A stretch of DNA of 64,000 nucleotides from NCBI GenBank assembly GCA_001789745.1, contig MGAN01000004.1, forward strand, positions 1 through 64,000. Reading direction: 5' to 3'. Numbering within the stretch: the stretch's first letter is position 1; each line of letters opens with the position of its first letter. The notes under the pieces were generated by a model. That model saw only the letters and a list, made by a program, of their open reading frames with translations, was not told the DNA's origin and did no database searches. Positions 14,543 through 23,002 of this stretch are shown in pieces. Made by a program: the position numbers and the translations under genes. Origin of the DNA: Candidatus Roizmanbacteria bacterium RIFCSPLOWO2_01_FULL_40_13 (GTDB lineage: Bacteria; Patescibacteriota; Microgenomatia; UBA1406; GWC2-37-13).

Positions 14543-16129
14543 TTATATCCTACGAAATATTAATATATTAGGCGACGTATAAACTTTTTCAAAATACTTA
14601 AATAGCCTGCTCCGTACGCCGGGCTGGTCATAAATTGCGTCCCAGACCGCATCATCCTTCTGCATAATAATCCATCTGGTATACCTTTCCGGCGCTACCA
14701 AAGACTCTTCCCAATAAGGTTTGGTTCCGATATAAATTACATTTTGCATCGGAATTCCGGTTCTTATAATACTCATCGTCCGGGCGTAATCGTCAACCAG
14801 CACCAGACCGTAATCATATTTCTCATCCATAAAAAGCTCTGCGTCTGGCCTTCTGGCTCTTGACAACCCTTCTACTCCGTCAGCCAAAGTGATGATCTTG
14901 GAAAAGCCGACCAAGTATAGTCCAAATTGCCCGATAAATAAAGCCAAAATTAAAATTTTTGTCCCGGTCTGCTTAGCCTTAAACCAAGCCAGAGCAAAAA
15001 AAAGAGCTATTCCGGGGATCATCAAGGTCCCGTATCTGACATTAAAAAGCCTCCACTCGAAGTCAACCGGGGTAAGATGGGGAATAAAGATCACGGACTG
15101 ACCCATGAACATGGTTACGACGTTGAAGATAAAAGGCACAAGAAGTATTAAGCTTATATGAAATCGGCTTCGATTTTTTTTATCTCCAAAAAAGGCACCC
15201 AAGCCAAAAATCGCAATCACAAAGACAAAAAGTCCGGAGTTGCTCATCGCCGTCACTGCATAATAAGCCAAAGCCAAGGGAAAATTACGGAAAGCCGGAA
15301 GTTCTCCTCGCCTCAGCCACTCCTGCTGTTGGGTGCGGGCGGAGAACTGGCTGTTGATGAAATAAAAAGGGTCGCCCAAAATCAGAAGGTCCCAAACCAT
15401 CCAAAGCAAAACGCCAAAAAAGGCAAGCGTGGCAAAAAGCAGTAATTTACCCTCGGTTTTCTTCCAGTCTTTCCGTCTCCGCAGATATAAAAGTATCATT
15501 GTCAGCGCCTCGAATAAAATCAAAAACCAACCGTCATAACGCGTTAACACTGCGCAAAAACCAAAAAAAGCAGCCATGATCAGCGAACCAGTATCCGCTT
15601 CGTTAAGGATGTATTTGGTAAAAAAGTAGGAGGAGAGGATAAAAAAAGCTATCAAAGGAAGCTCGGTCATCGGGGTAGCCTGAAGATAAAGAATATTAAG
15701 ATTTGAGGCAAATACCAAAAAAGCTATGAATGAAGCGTATTTATTTTTGGTTAAAAGATAAACCAATTTATAAAGAAAGGTCGAGCTGATGATAAAAGCG
15801 GCTCCCGAGACAATCGACCCGGCCAACCCTGTCCTCCATAGTCCGTCAAAATAGACAAATGGTACCATGAGAATATGCGGAATGGGAAGCCAGATTCCCC
15901 CAAGTTGAGCCAAACCGGGAGTTAAGGAGTGAATAACGCGCTTGGCGATATTCAGATGTGACTCCGCGTCCCCATAGGCTACAATCAAATCACGGTAGAA
16001 ATAATAGTTGGTAGCAATTAAAGCCAGTATCCAGGAGATAAAAAATACCAACTTTGGATACGGTAGCCTGTCTATCCAACTCTTAATCCTGTTAACCGTC
16101 TTGACAGAAATCGAAAAGCTGAGATTCAT
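14543..16129 (-). CDS. GT-C family membrane glycosyltransferase (PMT/ArnT-like)
   Basis: A 528-residue polytopic protein with many hydrophobic segments to about residue 400 and a soluble C-terminal tail. The first outside loop carries YGDAESHLN (about 52-60), a D-x-E acidic motif like that of polyprenyl-phosphate-sugar-dependent transferases, and LTRYDGW follows near residue 200. The likely reaction is sugar transfer from a polyprenyl carrier on the outer face of the membrane; the acceptor is unknown. Its start overlaps the stop of the upstream gene by 4 bases (ATGA), so translation is coupled. Confidence 0.75.
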   Translation of the reverse strand: MNLSFSISVKTVNRIKSWIDRLPYPKLVFFISWILALIATNYYFYRDLIVAYGDAESHLNIAKRVIHSLTPGLAQLGGIWLPIPHILMVPFVYFDGLWRTGLAGSIVSGAAFIISSTFLYKLVYLLTKNKYASFIAFLVFASNLNILYLQATPMTELPLIAFFILSSYFFTKYILNEADTGSLIMAAFFGFCAVLTRYDGWFLILFEALTMILLYLRRRKDWKKTEGKLLLFATLAFFGVLLWMVWDLLILGDPFYFINSQFSARTQQQEWLRRGELPAFRNFPLALAYYAVTAMSNSGLFVFVIAIFGLGAFFGDKKNRSRFHISLILLVPFIFNVVTMFMGQSVIFIPHLTPVDFEWRLFNVRYGTLMIPGIALFFALAWFKAKQTGTKILILALFIGQFGLYLVGFSKIITLADGVEGLSRARRPDAELFMDEKYDYGLVLVDDYARTMSIIRTGIPMQNVIYIGTKPYWEESLVAPERYTRWIIMQKDDAVWDAIYDQPGVRSRLFKYFEKVYTSPNILIFRRI

Positions 16130-17679
16130 ATTTTTTTACTGATTTGTTTTCTATTAAGCAGCGGCACAATAAACAAAAGAATAAATACAATCAAAATGAG
16201 TGGAATATAGATCAGGATAAAATACTGCTGCAGATTTATATGCTTCGACACAAACTCATTGAAGACAAAACTCCCGCTTCTTCCATCCATAAAATAATCC
16301 CAGTTTAGGAAAAATCCGTATTTGATCTTCAGATAAACCGCCTCGACCTTTGGCGGTGTGGCCGTAGTAGTCAATACTCCCAAAAGTGAAATAAAACTGG
16401 AATAACAAAATAGCACAAAAGTTATCAGCTTTGCCCGGATTTTATTGTTATTCCTATCAAGCCAGATGAAAGGAAAAACCGACATTACTGCCATAGCGGG
16501 AATAAGATAGCGCGGGCCAAATGCCCACCCGCCCCAAGGCTCGCTCCAGCTGCTGTACATGAATAAATTTAGCAAAAATACGCTGATCAATATTCCCGCC
16601 TCAAGTCTGTACTTATTGGATTTTCTGTAGATTGTGAATATTCCCAGGATCGCCAGAATCAAAATAGGAGAAAAATAAAAAAGTCCCTTATCTGATGCTA
16701 CTGTTAGAGTGTATAAACCGGTGATGATTCTATTTTCTTGAAATAGATTGGAAAAAGTGCTCTTTTTTTTAATTGTCTCTTCGATTGTCTGTTTTGTGGG
16801 AGGCTGTACTGCTTGGTCTTGAACCTTGGATGAGTCGTACCTTTTCAAAAACTGCGCCAGCACTGTAGGGCTGCCGAAATTTACTTTATTGTAGTAAAGG
16901 TGCACTCCTACCAAAGCAAAAAAAACCAGGATTCCTAAATATGCATTAAAGTTGAAAATTATATTTAGTTTCTTTTTAGCGTTATAAATTTTGAGCGATT
17001 TCAGGAAAAGATATAAGAATACCGGAATCAGCAAAAGAACACTGGGATAGTCTAGCCAGATGCTTAGTCCCATCACGGTCCAAGGCACTATAGTCCAAAG
17101 CCACTTTTGCATATTTAGTGCATATTTCCAGACGGAATAATACGAGATCAAAATCAAAAGTACGGTCAGATGATGCTGGTACAAGCTGGCGGCAAAGCTC
17201 CAGGAAGTCGTTGCAAAGCCAAAGACCATCGCTGACAAAATGGCATAACCTATGCTCAACCTAAAAATATTTTTTGCGATAAGGTAGATCAAGACTAAAT
17301 TTAGAATAGCAAACATCGTCATCCCTGCGTAAGTTGAAAGTTGAGCTAGGTGATATTCTTTGGCCAGCAGGTAGAACGGCATCGCAACCAGTGATACGCC
17401 GGGAGGAAAAATTATAAAATATTTTTCACCTGAAAAGACGGTGTCGGGTGAAGCGAAATTTGCCAGATCTTGAGTCAATTCAAAACTTCCTCTTTCGACT
17501 AAAGAAACCAAAAGCGCATAAGGCGCGCGCTCGTGAGAAGACTCAAAAGGACCTGTTGCTTTGGATAACTTGGTCATTCCCTTATCGACCAAGGGATTGC
17601 CAATTTCACCTCTTAACGCGGAAGTATAAAGTAATAAGCCAATAAAAATTACAAAAACTATCGCAAAAAAATTTTTCAC
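16126..17679 (-). CDS. polytopic membrane protein, probable GT-C glycosyltransferase
   Basis: A 517-residue protein starting with GTG, with hydrophobic segments through most of its length. Features include a short outside segment rich in charged residues (GPFESSHERAPY, about residue 43-54), a hydrophilic loop around 285-315, and GPRYLIPA (about 402-409), a motif seen in many bacterial GT39/GT83-like proteins near the end of the membrane core. It probably uses a lipid-linked sugar donor. Coupled by a 4-base overlap with the next GT-C gene. Confidence 0.68.
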   Translation of the reverse strand: MKNFFAIVFVIFIGLLLYTSALRGEIGNPLVDKGMTKLSKATGPFESSHERAPYALLVSLVERGSFELTQDLANFASPDTVFSGEKYFIIFPPGVSLVAMPFYLLAKEYHLAQLSTYAGMTMFAILNLVLIYLIAKNIFRLSIGYAILSAMVFGFATTSWSFAASLYQHHLTVLLILISYYSVWKYALNMQKWLWTIVPWTVMGLSIWLDYPSVLLLIPVFLYLFLKSLKIYNAKKKLNIIFNFNAYLGILVFFALVGVHLYYNKVNFGSPTVLAQFLKRYDSSKVQDQAVQPPTKQTIEETIKKKSTFSNLFQENRIITGLYTLTVASDKGLFYFSPILILAILGIFTIYRKSNKYRLEAGILISVFLLNLFMYSSWSEPWGGWAFGPRYLIPAMAVMSVFPFIWLDRNNNKIRAKLITFVLFCYSSFISLLGVLTTTATPPKVEAVYLKIKYGFFLNWDYFMDGRSGSFVFNEFVSKHINLQQYFILIYIPLILIVFILLFIVPLLNRKQISKKI

Positions 17680-17721
17680 TTTTAATATACGGGGAAATTG
17701 GTTTTATTTTTAGACATTGTG

Positions 17722-18630
17722 CTATACGCTCTTGGTTGAGTTTGCCACTGCCCACCTGGCATTCAGTTTGCTTTCTGTCCATCTTGCTCTTAATTTACAA
17801 TATAGATTAATCAAATAAATATATAAAGTTGAGATCGGATGCTTGAGAAAAATCAGAAATTGTGTTTTGTATAAAAGCATGATTGGAATGCTGGTTTCTT
17901 TACTGACTAACCCCTTGGGGAAATATTTTTCCATCCTCAAGGGTGAAGCGCGAAATCTGACATTCTGCTTTATATGGTCTCCGACATCCTGGGGAGAGCG
18001 ATAATCAACAATAGCCGTTGGAACAAATTTATATTTGTACCCTAAAGACAAACAGCATAAATAGCTAAACATGTCGTTGGCTATCATATCTTCCGGAATT
18101 CTCAATTTTTCAACCAGTTCCTTTTTGAAGGCTAAGATTCTGCCGTCAGCCGAGAAAACATTATTGCCCCCTCTTACTTTTTTTCGAAATTGTTGATATG
18201 CCTCAGTCGTCAGATTGATGGCATTTTCCGTAAAAGTGCTCCCTTTTACGGGTAAAGGGTTGCCGCCGCACATAGCAATTTTTGGCTCTTCCAGAAGACC
18301 TAAGATCATATCCCTTGCCACAAACCGGTGTGAATAGATGATATCGGAATCAGACTGCAATAATAAATCCGTATCAAGATTTTTATAAATCTCGTTAAGT
18401 CTGGCGGATTTGCCAATCCTCTCACTATGGTCTGTCACTCTGATTAAGTTTGATTTAAATGACTTGGCTATCTTTACGGTATGATCGGTTGACCCATCCG
18501 AAATCACCAGTATAGTCGAAATCTTAAATCCTTTTTCTTTCTGGTCTAACACAGATTCCAAAAATTTTTTGATATTTGCTTCTTCGTTACAGGCGATCGT
18601 TGCAATTGTTACGGTAGGTAATTTTTCCAT
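17722..18630 (-). CDS. glycosyltransferase family 2
   Basis: A 302-residue GT-A enzyme. N-terminal TIATIACNEEANI (8-20), ISDGSTD (44-50), RIGKSARLNEI (71-81) and the metal-binding DSD (94-96) are standard GT2 blocks, and the C-terminal 60 residues include a short amphipathic or membrane-near helix. It is the downstream partner of the kinase-GT2 fusion (10-base gap) and shares general architecture with the GT2 at 21989-22900 and with the fusion's GT2 half, suggesting three related transferases acting on one glycan. Confidence 0.87.
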   Translation of the reverse strand: MEKLPTVTIATIACNEEANIKKFLESVLDQKEKGFKISTILVISDGSTDHTVKIAKSFKSNLIRVTDHSERIGKSARLNEIYKNLDTDLLLQSDSDIIYSHRFVARDMILGLLEEPKIAMCGGNPLPVKGSTFTENAINLTTEAYQQFRKKVRGGNNVFSADGRILAFKKELVEKLRIPEDMIANDMFSYLCCLSLGYKYKFVPTAIVDYRSPQDVGDHIKQNVRFRASPLRMEKYFPKGLVSKETSIPIMLLYKTQFLIFLKHPISTLYIYLINLYCKLRARWTESKLNARWAVANSTKSV

Positions 18631-18639
18631 TTTTATATA

Positions 18640-20598
18640 TTAAAAAGTAACGGGTATGGGTTTTTTGGTCGACGTCACGGTGTCCCAAACTATGGCTTTT
18701 TTAGAATTTTGCTTTTTCCGGTGAACTTTCTTGACTGTATATTTTAGTACAAGCGCGCTTAAAAATAAAAACGGGTTCTGGCTAAAAGCCTTAACTACTG
18801 CCAATACCTTGTATTTCATCGGCATTTTATATTTGTCTTTTATCCAGCTGCCAAAAATCATCTCCATCTTCTTCCTGTCGGATCCTGTTCTTGTCGTTTG
18901 AGCGATGTAGTCTGCTAAATTGTTGGGTTTCCGATACAGGATAATGGCATTTTTGGCAAAAGCGAATTTTAGATTTCCTGCTTGGCTTAAAAGATATAAA
19001 TACCGTCCGTAGGAATGCACCTCGGGCGGAAAATCGACCTTACTGGCAAAATCTTTAGTTAACGCTATGCAGCAACCGCGGACATTGTGCAGATTATCGC
19101 CATTATTATAACCTATCCTGGCAAGATACCAGATGTAAATTCCGTAGTTTATAATTTTGCCGACTAATGTCCTGCTTTTTACCGGTTGGTTGTTTGCAGA
19201 CACCAACACGGTTTTTTCGTCAGCAAAACAATTCACTACTTCGGCTATTACCTCGCTTTTGCCTAGGACAATGTCTCCGTCTAAGGCCAGGGCAATGCCG
19301 CTTGTGTTAAGTCCAAAAAACTCCTCCAGCCTGTTGATTTTTCCCAACCTTTTGCCGTCGTCTATCAGACGAATAACCGGAAATTTTTCCGCCATTTTTT
19401 TGACCTTGCCGATTGTCTCATCTGTCGATCCGTCGTTTAATATATAAATTGTTTCCAGGCTATAGTTTAAGTCTTTTTGTCGAAGGATGGATTTTATTAA
19501 ATTCTCGATGTTCCCGGCTTCATTGAAAGCCGGTATTCCAATCGAAACGGATTTTTTTTGCTGGTGTTCAAACCTATTATTATTCTCAAATTTCTTAAAC
19601 TCTGGTTTTAGACAAAATTTAAAAAAGTCAATCCACCCAAGAATTATATTTTGGGAAAATCCTGATCCGGTTAAGCCGTGAGTTACGGAATTAATCGCAT
19701 AGGCCTGAAAAAGCTCACTGAAGTTTTTTCTCTTGCTGTTTCTCTTCACCAACTCCTGCAGAAGAAGCTGGGCAAAATTGCTTTCTTTATGCCTGCTCCA
19801 AAAATATCTTAATGTAGTAATATATTCGTGCAGTGGTTCGGAAAAAACCATCTGTTGAAAATCTATGAGATAATACTTGTCTCTGGTTTTAATAAAATTT
19901 TTAAAATGCAGGTCGCGATGAATGAGTGATGACTGATTATTTTTAATCATTATCGGTATCAGACGGAAAAAAATAAACGCTCCTTTTAAAAGATAAGGAA
20001 CGGCAAAGGGGTAAGTTAAAGCCGCCTTAACCCAAAGCAACGGGTAAAATAAAATATAATTTAGAGTGCTTCTTTGCGAAATTCTGGCTCTTTCTCTTTT
20101 TTTTAATTCGCTCCCTAGATATTTAAAATAATCGGCAGCGGTTAGGTACAAATCTAATTTTTCTTGAGATGTCAGGTTTTCTACAGTTTTACCCTCGACA
20201 TGTTCGATTAAAGCAACGAGCCTGTTTTTATCTTCATAAGCTGTAATCAGCCATGGAATAGCAATGTTTTTAAATCTGTCGGGGATGGAGTCTCCCGTTT
20301 TCTTTGTTACGGCGTTCAGGATCTTATACATCTCGATTTCATTGAGGAGCGAATAGTAGTGATACCCTTTTATGTTAGCCCGCTTCATCTTGGCAAAGGC
20401 TTTTTTACCGCTACCGTCTTGATAAAGGGCCAACTGGTATGACTTGCGCGGTCCTACTTTCTTTACTCTTTTAACAAAATAATAATTTCCGATTTCGGCT
20501 GGGAAAACAGGCTGCTTTGCTTTTTGAAACTTTTTCAAAAATTCAGCCAACACGGTCATAAGCAACATCGTGAATAAGTCGTACGGTCTGCTTTTCAT
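18640..20598 (-). CDS. lipopolysaccharide-kinase-like domain fused to GT2
   Basis: A 652-residue fusion. Residues 35-330 form a protein-kinase-like fold of the Kdo-kinase/APH class: catalytic loop HRDLHFKNF (227-235; Asp229, Asn234) and IDFQQ (245-249, metal-binding Asp246), with a Lys-rich ATP-binding region near 66-72. Residues 350-600 form a GT2 with GIPAFNEAGNI (354-364), LNDGSTD (387-393) and DGD (440-442). The predicted role is to phosphorylate a sugar of a surface glycan and add the next sugar, combining two core-modification steps. Stop and start overlap by 4 bases with the flippase gene upstream, marking an operon. Confidence 0.82.
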   Translation of the reverse strand: MKSRPYDLFTMLLMTVLAEFLKKFQKAKQPVFPAEIGNYYFVKRVKKVGPRKSYQLALYQDGSGKKAFAKMKRANIKGYHYYSLLNEIEMYKILNAVTKKTGDSIPDRFKNIAIPWLITAYEDKNRLVALIEHVEGKTVENLTSQEKLDLYLTAADYFKYLGSELKKRERARISQRSTLNYILFYPLLWVKAALTYPFAVPYLLKGAFIFFRLIPIMIKNNQSSLIHRDLHFKNFIKTRDKYYLIDFQQMVFSEPLHEYITTLRYFWSRHKESNFAQLLLQELVKRNSKRKNFSELFQAYAINSVTHGLTGSGFSQNIILGWIDFFKFCLKPEFKKFENNNRFEHQQKKSVSIGIPAFNEAGNIENLIKSILRQKDLNYSLETIYILNDGSTDETIGKVKKMAEKFPVIRLIDDGKRLGKINRLEEFFGLNTSGIALALDGDIVLGKSEVIAEVVNCFADEKTVLVSANNQPVKSRTLVGKIINYGIYIWYLARIGYNNGDNLHNVRGCCIALTKDFASKVDFPPEVHSYGRYLYLLSQAGNLKFAFAKNAIILYRKPNNLADYIAQTTRTGSDRKKMEMIFGSWIKDKYKMPMKYKVLAVVKAFSQNPFLFLSALVLKYTVKKVHRKKQNSKKAIVWDTVTSTKKPIPVTF

Positions 20599-21986
20599 AG
20601 CTGTCTTAATCTTAAAAATACTAAAAAATTATGCTCCAGAATTTTTATCCGGTTGGCGAAGATGTGAAATGTGATTGATAATCCCAGATGAAGCATCCAG
20701 ATAATTGACATGACGGCTGCAATCTGGGCAAAGCTCTGGTGATATAAAAAAATAAATATAATCTGAAAAAAAACTAAGAAAGTTGTGGCAATGGTGAAAC
20801 TATAGACCTTTTTTACCAAATAATAATTGACCAGAACCCTGGATATCGTATAGCACATCATGCCAAAAGCAAACCAAGGCAGGTATGGAGTAATCGCCAG
20901 TGCTTTCTCTCCATACAGGATTGGGATCGAGATAGTACCAAATAGACCGAAACTTATATAACCGATAACCGCTAGAATTGTTGTAGCTGTCAAGATTAAA
21001 TATAATGTCTTTTTCGAGTCTTTTTTAGCTCCTTCTTTGCGACTGATTAAAGGTATAATAAAAGGTGTAGTCAATCCACCTAAAAAATATATCATCTTGC
21101 CGACCAGAGAAATTAAGGCGTATTTACCTGCGTCAACAGAGGCTAAATAGTGGTTAGCCATTAAAATATCAAAAGACGAGAAAGCTCTCGAAGAAAAACC
21201 TGTAAAAAGAGAAGCCCCGAAAAATTTGACGGGAAAAGTCTGTAACTTTTTATTCTGATTCTGATCGGTCTTTTTTACTTTTTTACTCAATACCAATATC
21301 CAGCCGACGATAAATGTAGCCAAAAAAGCAATTGGAATCGCAGCAAATGACCAAAATTTAAGTCCGAGCAAAACCAGGACGAGTATCGTTGCCAATTTTA
21401 CAGCCGGATCAACCAAATTCAGGATCGCTAGCCCCGCAAAATTAAATCTGGCCGAAATTAGTGCTCTGTCGGCTGCATTAGCCAAGCCAACCAGCAGAAC
21501 CAATCCAAACAAAATTATTAACCACGGAGTTTCAGCATCGAAAAACTTAGTCAGAAAAGGAGTGAATGTAAACCAAACTATAGCCATGGCAGAGGAGAGA
21601 ATCAATGCCAGCCTTCTTGCGTATCTCCAAAAACTAAATCCGGCGCTTTCGCCGTATTTTCCAATTAAAAAAGCGCTTCGGTAGTTTGAGGTAGTAGAAT
21701 ATGAACCAAAGAGAATTGAGGCAAAAGACTGAAATCCCCCCATCAGTCCGATTAAAGCGAAGTTTTCGAAACTCAAGACCCTGCCCAAATAAGCATTAAA
21801 GAAGAAATTAAGCAAATTTCCTATGAATGAAGCGCTAACTAAATATACCCCGCCCAAGTAAGTACTTTTGCTTTTAATCAATCCTAGCAGTTTTCTTCTG
21901 AATCTGCCCGGAAATCTGAAATTACTCTCCGATTCTTCAATCTCAACTACCGCTCTGGCAATTTTTTCTGGAGCTTTTTTTACCAT
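20595..21986 (-). CDS. polysaccharide flippase, Wzx/MATE-like
   Basis: A 463-residue polytopic protein of the polysaccharide biosynthesis flippase group: about 12 hydrophobic segments and an early LGGVYLVSASFIGNLLNFFF stretch typical of helix 1. It would move polyprenyl-linked glycan units across the membrane. The ATG at 21986 is chosen because it follows the stop of the upstream GT2 by 2 bases and has a GAAGA ribosome site about 10 bases ahead. A TTG at 22022 would add 12 residues and overlap the upstream gene by 34 bases. Confidence 0.83.
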   Translation of the reverse strand: MVKKAPEKIARAVVEIEESESNFRFPGRFRRKLLGLIKSKSTYLGGVYLVSASFIGNLLNFFFNAYLGRVLSFENFALIGLMGGFQSFASILFGSYSTTSNYRSAFLIGKYGESAGFSFWRYARRLALILSSAMAIVWFTFTPFLTKFFDAETPWLIILFGLVLLVGLANAADRALISARFNFAGLAILNLVDPAVKLATILVLVLLGLKFWSFAAIPIAFLATFIVGWILVLSKKVKKTDQNQNKKLQTFPVKFFGASLFTGFSSRAFSSFDILMANHYLASVDAGKYALISLVGKMIYFLGGLTTPFIIPLISRKEGAKKDSKKTLYLILTATTILAVIGYISFGLFGTISIPILYGEKALAITPYLPWFAFGMMCYTISRVLVNYYLVKKVYSFTIATTFLVFFQIIFIFLYHQSFAQIAAVMSIIWMLHLGLSITFHIFANRIKILEHNFLVFLRLRQL

Positions 21987-21988
21987 AT

Positions 21989-22900
21989 TTATAATTTCTT
22001 CGAACTTAATGATATATCCCAAATCTGGCTTTGTCTGACAAACTGAGAAGTTAATTTCAGATAAACTTCAAGTAAGAGGTAAAAAACAAGCTCGAATGGA
22101 TGAAGCAGTATTACCGGCAAAGATCTCATTCCCGCCAATAAAATATCGCCGACTGGAATTCGCGTGAAGCTTCTCACAAAGTCTGGAGCAAACAATCTCT
22201 CCATTTCTTTTTCGGAAGAAAAAAAACGCACGCTCTGCTTCTGATGATCCTTCAGCGTCTCTGGCAATCTGTACCAGACAATTGCTTCGGGAACATAACA
22301 ATATTTTAAGTTGAATTCCTTGCATTTTAGATAAACATACATGTCATTGCCTACCGAAACCGGCAAATGTAATTTTTTATAAAAATTATAGGCAAGCGCT
22401 CGTGCTCGACCATGACATGTATAGATGTTGTCTCCTTTGTTAAAGCTGGAAAAGAGTCGATGTTTTATCTGCATGCTGACGTTAAGGACTTTAGCAAATA
22501 AGGACCTTGGCTTAAGTTCGGCATAATATGCGCCTGCCAGAGAGGCTTGTTTTTCTTTTAGGGAAATGGCTATTTTTTCCAGAAAAAAACTGTCCTTAAT
22601 TCTGACGTCGGCATCCAACAATACAAGTATGTCTCCTTCTGCTGCCTGTATAATTTGATTTAAGCCTCTTGCCGCTCCCTGTCTGTCTTTATTGTCTATA
22701 AGTTTAATTTTGGGCTCTGAAAAAGAGTTTATAACAGCAATGGTGTTATCGTCAGAACCATCTGATGAGATGATTATTTCTTTCGCAAAAAATTTTGTAT
22801 TTTTTTGTTTCAATAAATTCTTCAATAAATTACCAATATTTTCTGCTTCGTTATAGGCGGGAATTCCAACTGTTATAGAACTAAGTTTTGTATTTTTCAT
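21989..22900 (-). CDS. glycosyltransferase family 2
   Basis: A 303-residue GT2 with GIPAYNEAENI (13-23), SSDGSDDNT (45-53), GAARGLNQI (74-82) and the DAD metal site (96-98). A C-terminal hydrophobic segment near residue 255-285 likely associates with the membrane. First gene of a tight operon: GT2, flippase, kinase-GT2, GT2. Confidence 0.87.
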   Translation of the reverse strand: MKNTKLSSITVGIPAYNEAENIGNLLKNLLKQKNTKFFAKEIIISSDGSDDNTIAVINSFSEPKIKLIDNKDRQGAARGLNQIIQAAEGDILVLLDADVRIKDSFFLEKIAISLKEKQASLAGAYYAELKPRSLFAKVLNVSMQIKHRLFSSFNKGDNIYTCHGRARALAYNFYKKLHLPVSVGNDMYVYLKCKEFNLKYCYVPEAIVWYRLPETLKDHQKQSVRFFSSEKEMERLFAPDFVRSFTRIPVGDILLAGMRSLPVILLHPFELVFYLLLEVYLKLTSQFVRQSQIWDISLSSKKL

Positions 22901-22910
22901 AAGTTGAAAC

Positions 22911-22977
22911 TCCCTGTGCTTGCGCTCAGGGAATCTTAGACTAACGCTTCGTCAGGAGTTGAAATCCTGCCGAAGCG
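22911..22977. repeat. two adjacent hairpins upstream of the GT2-flippase operon
   Basis: Hairpin 1 (22911-22932) has arms TCCCTG/CAGGGA. Hairpin 2 (22945-22977) has 13-bp arms from CGCTTCG to CGAAGCG with one mismatch. They fall in the 102-base gap between the GT2 start and the end of the GT2-GT4 fusion gene. They could terminate the upstream transcript or belong to a palindromic repeat family; the last codons of the fusion gene lie in similar sequence. Confidence 0.6.
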
Positions 22978-23002
22978 AAAATGCCGCTCTTCGTCTCCGG
23001 GC

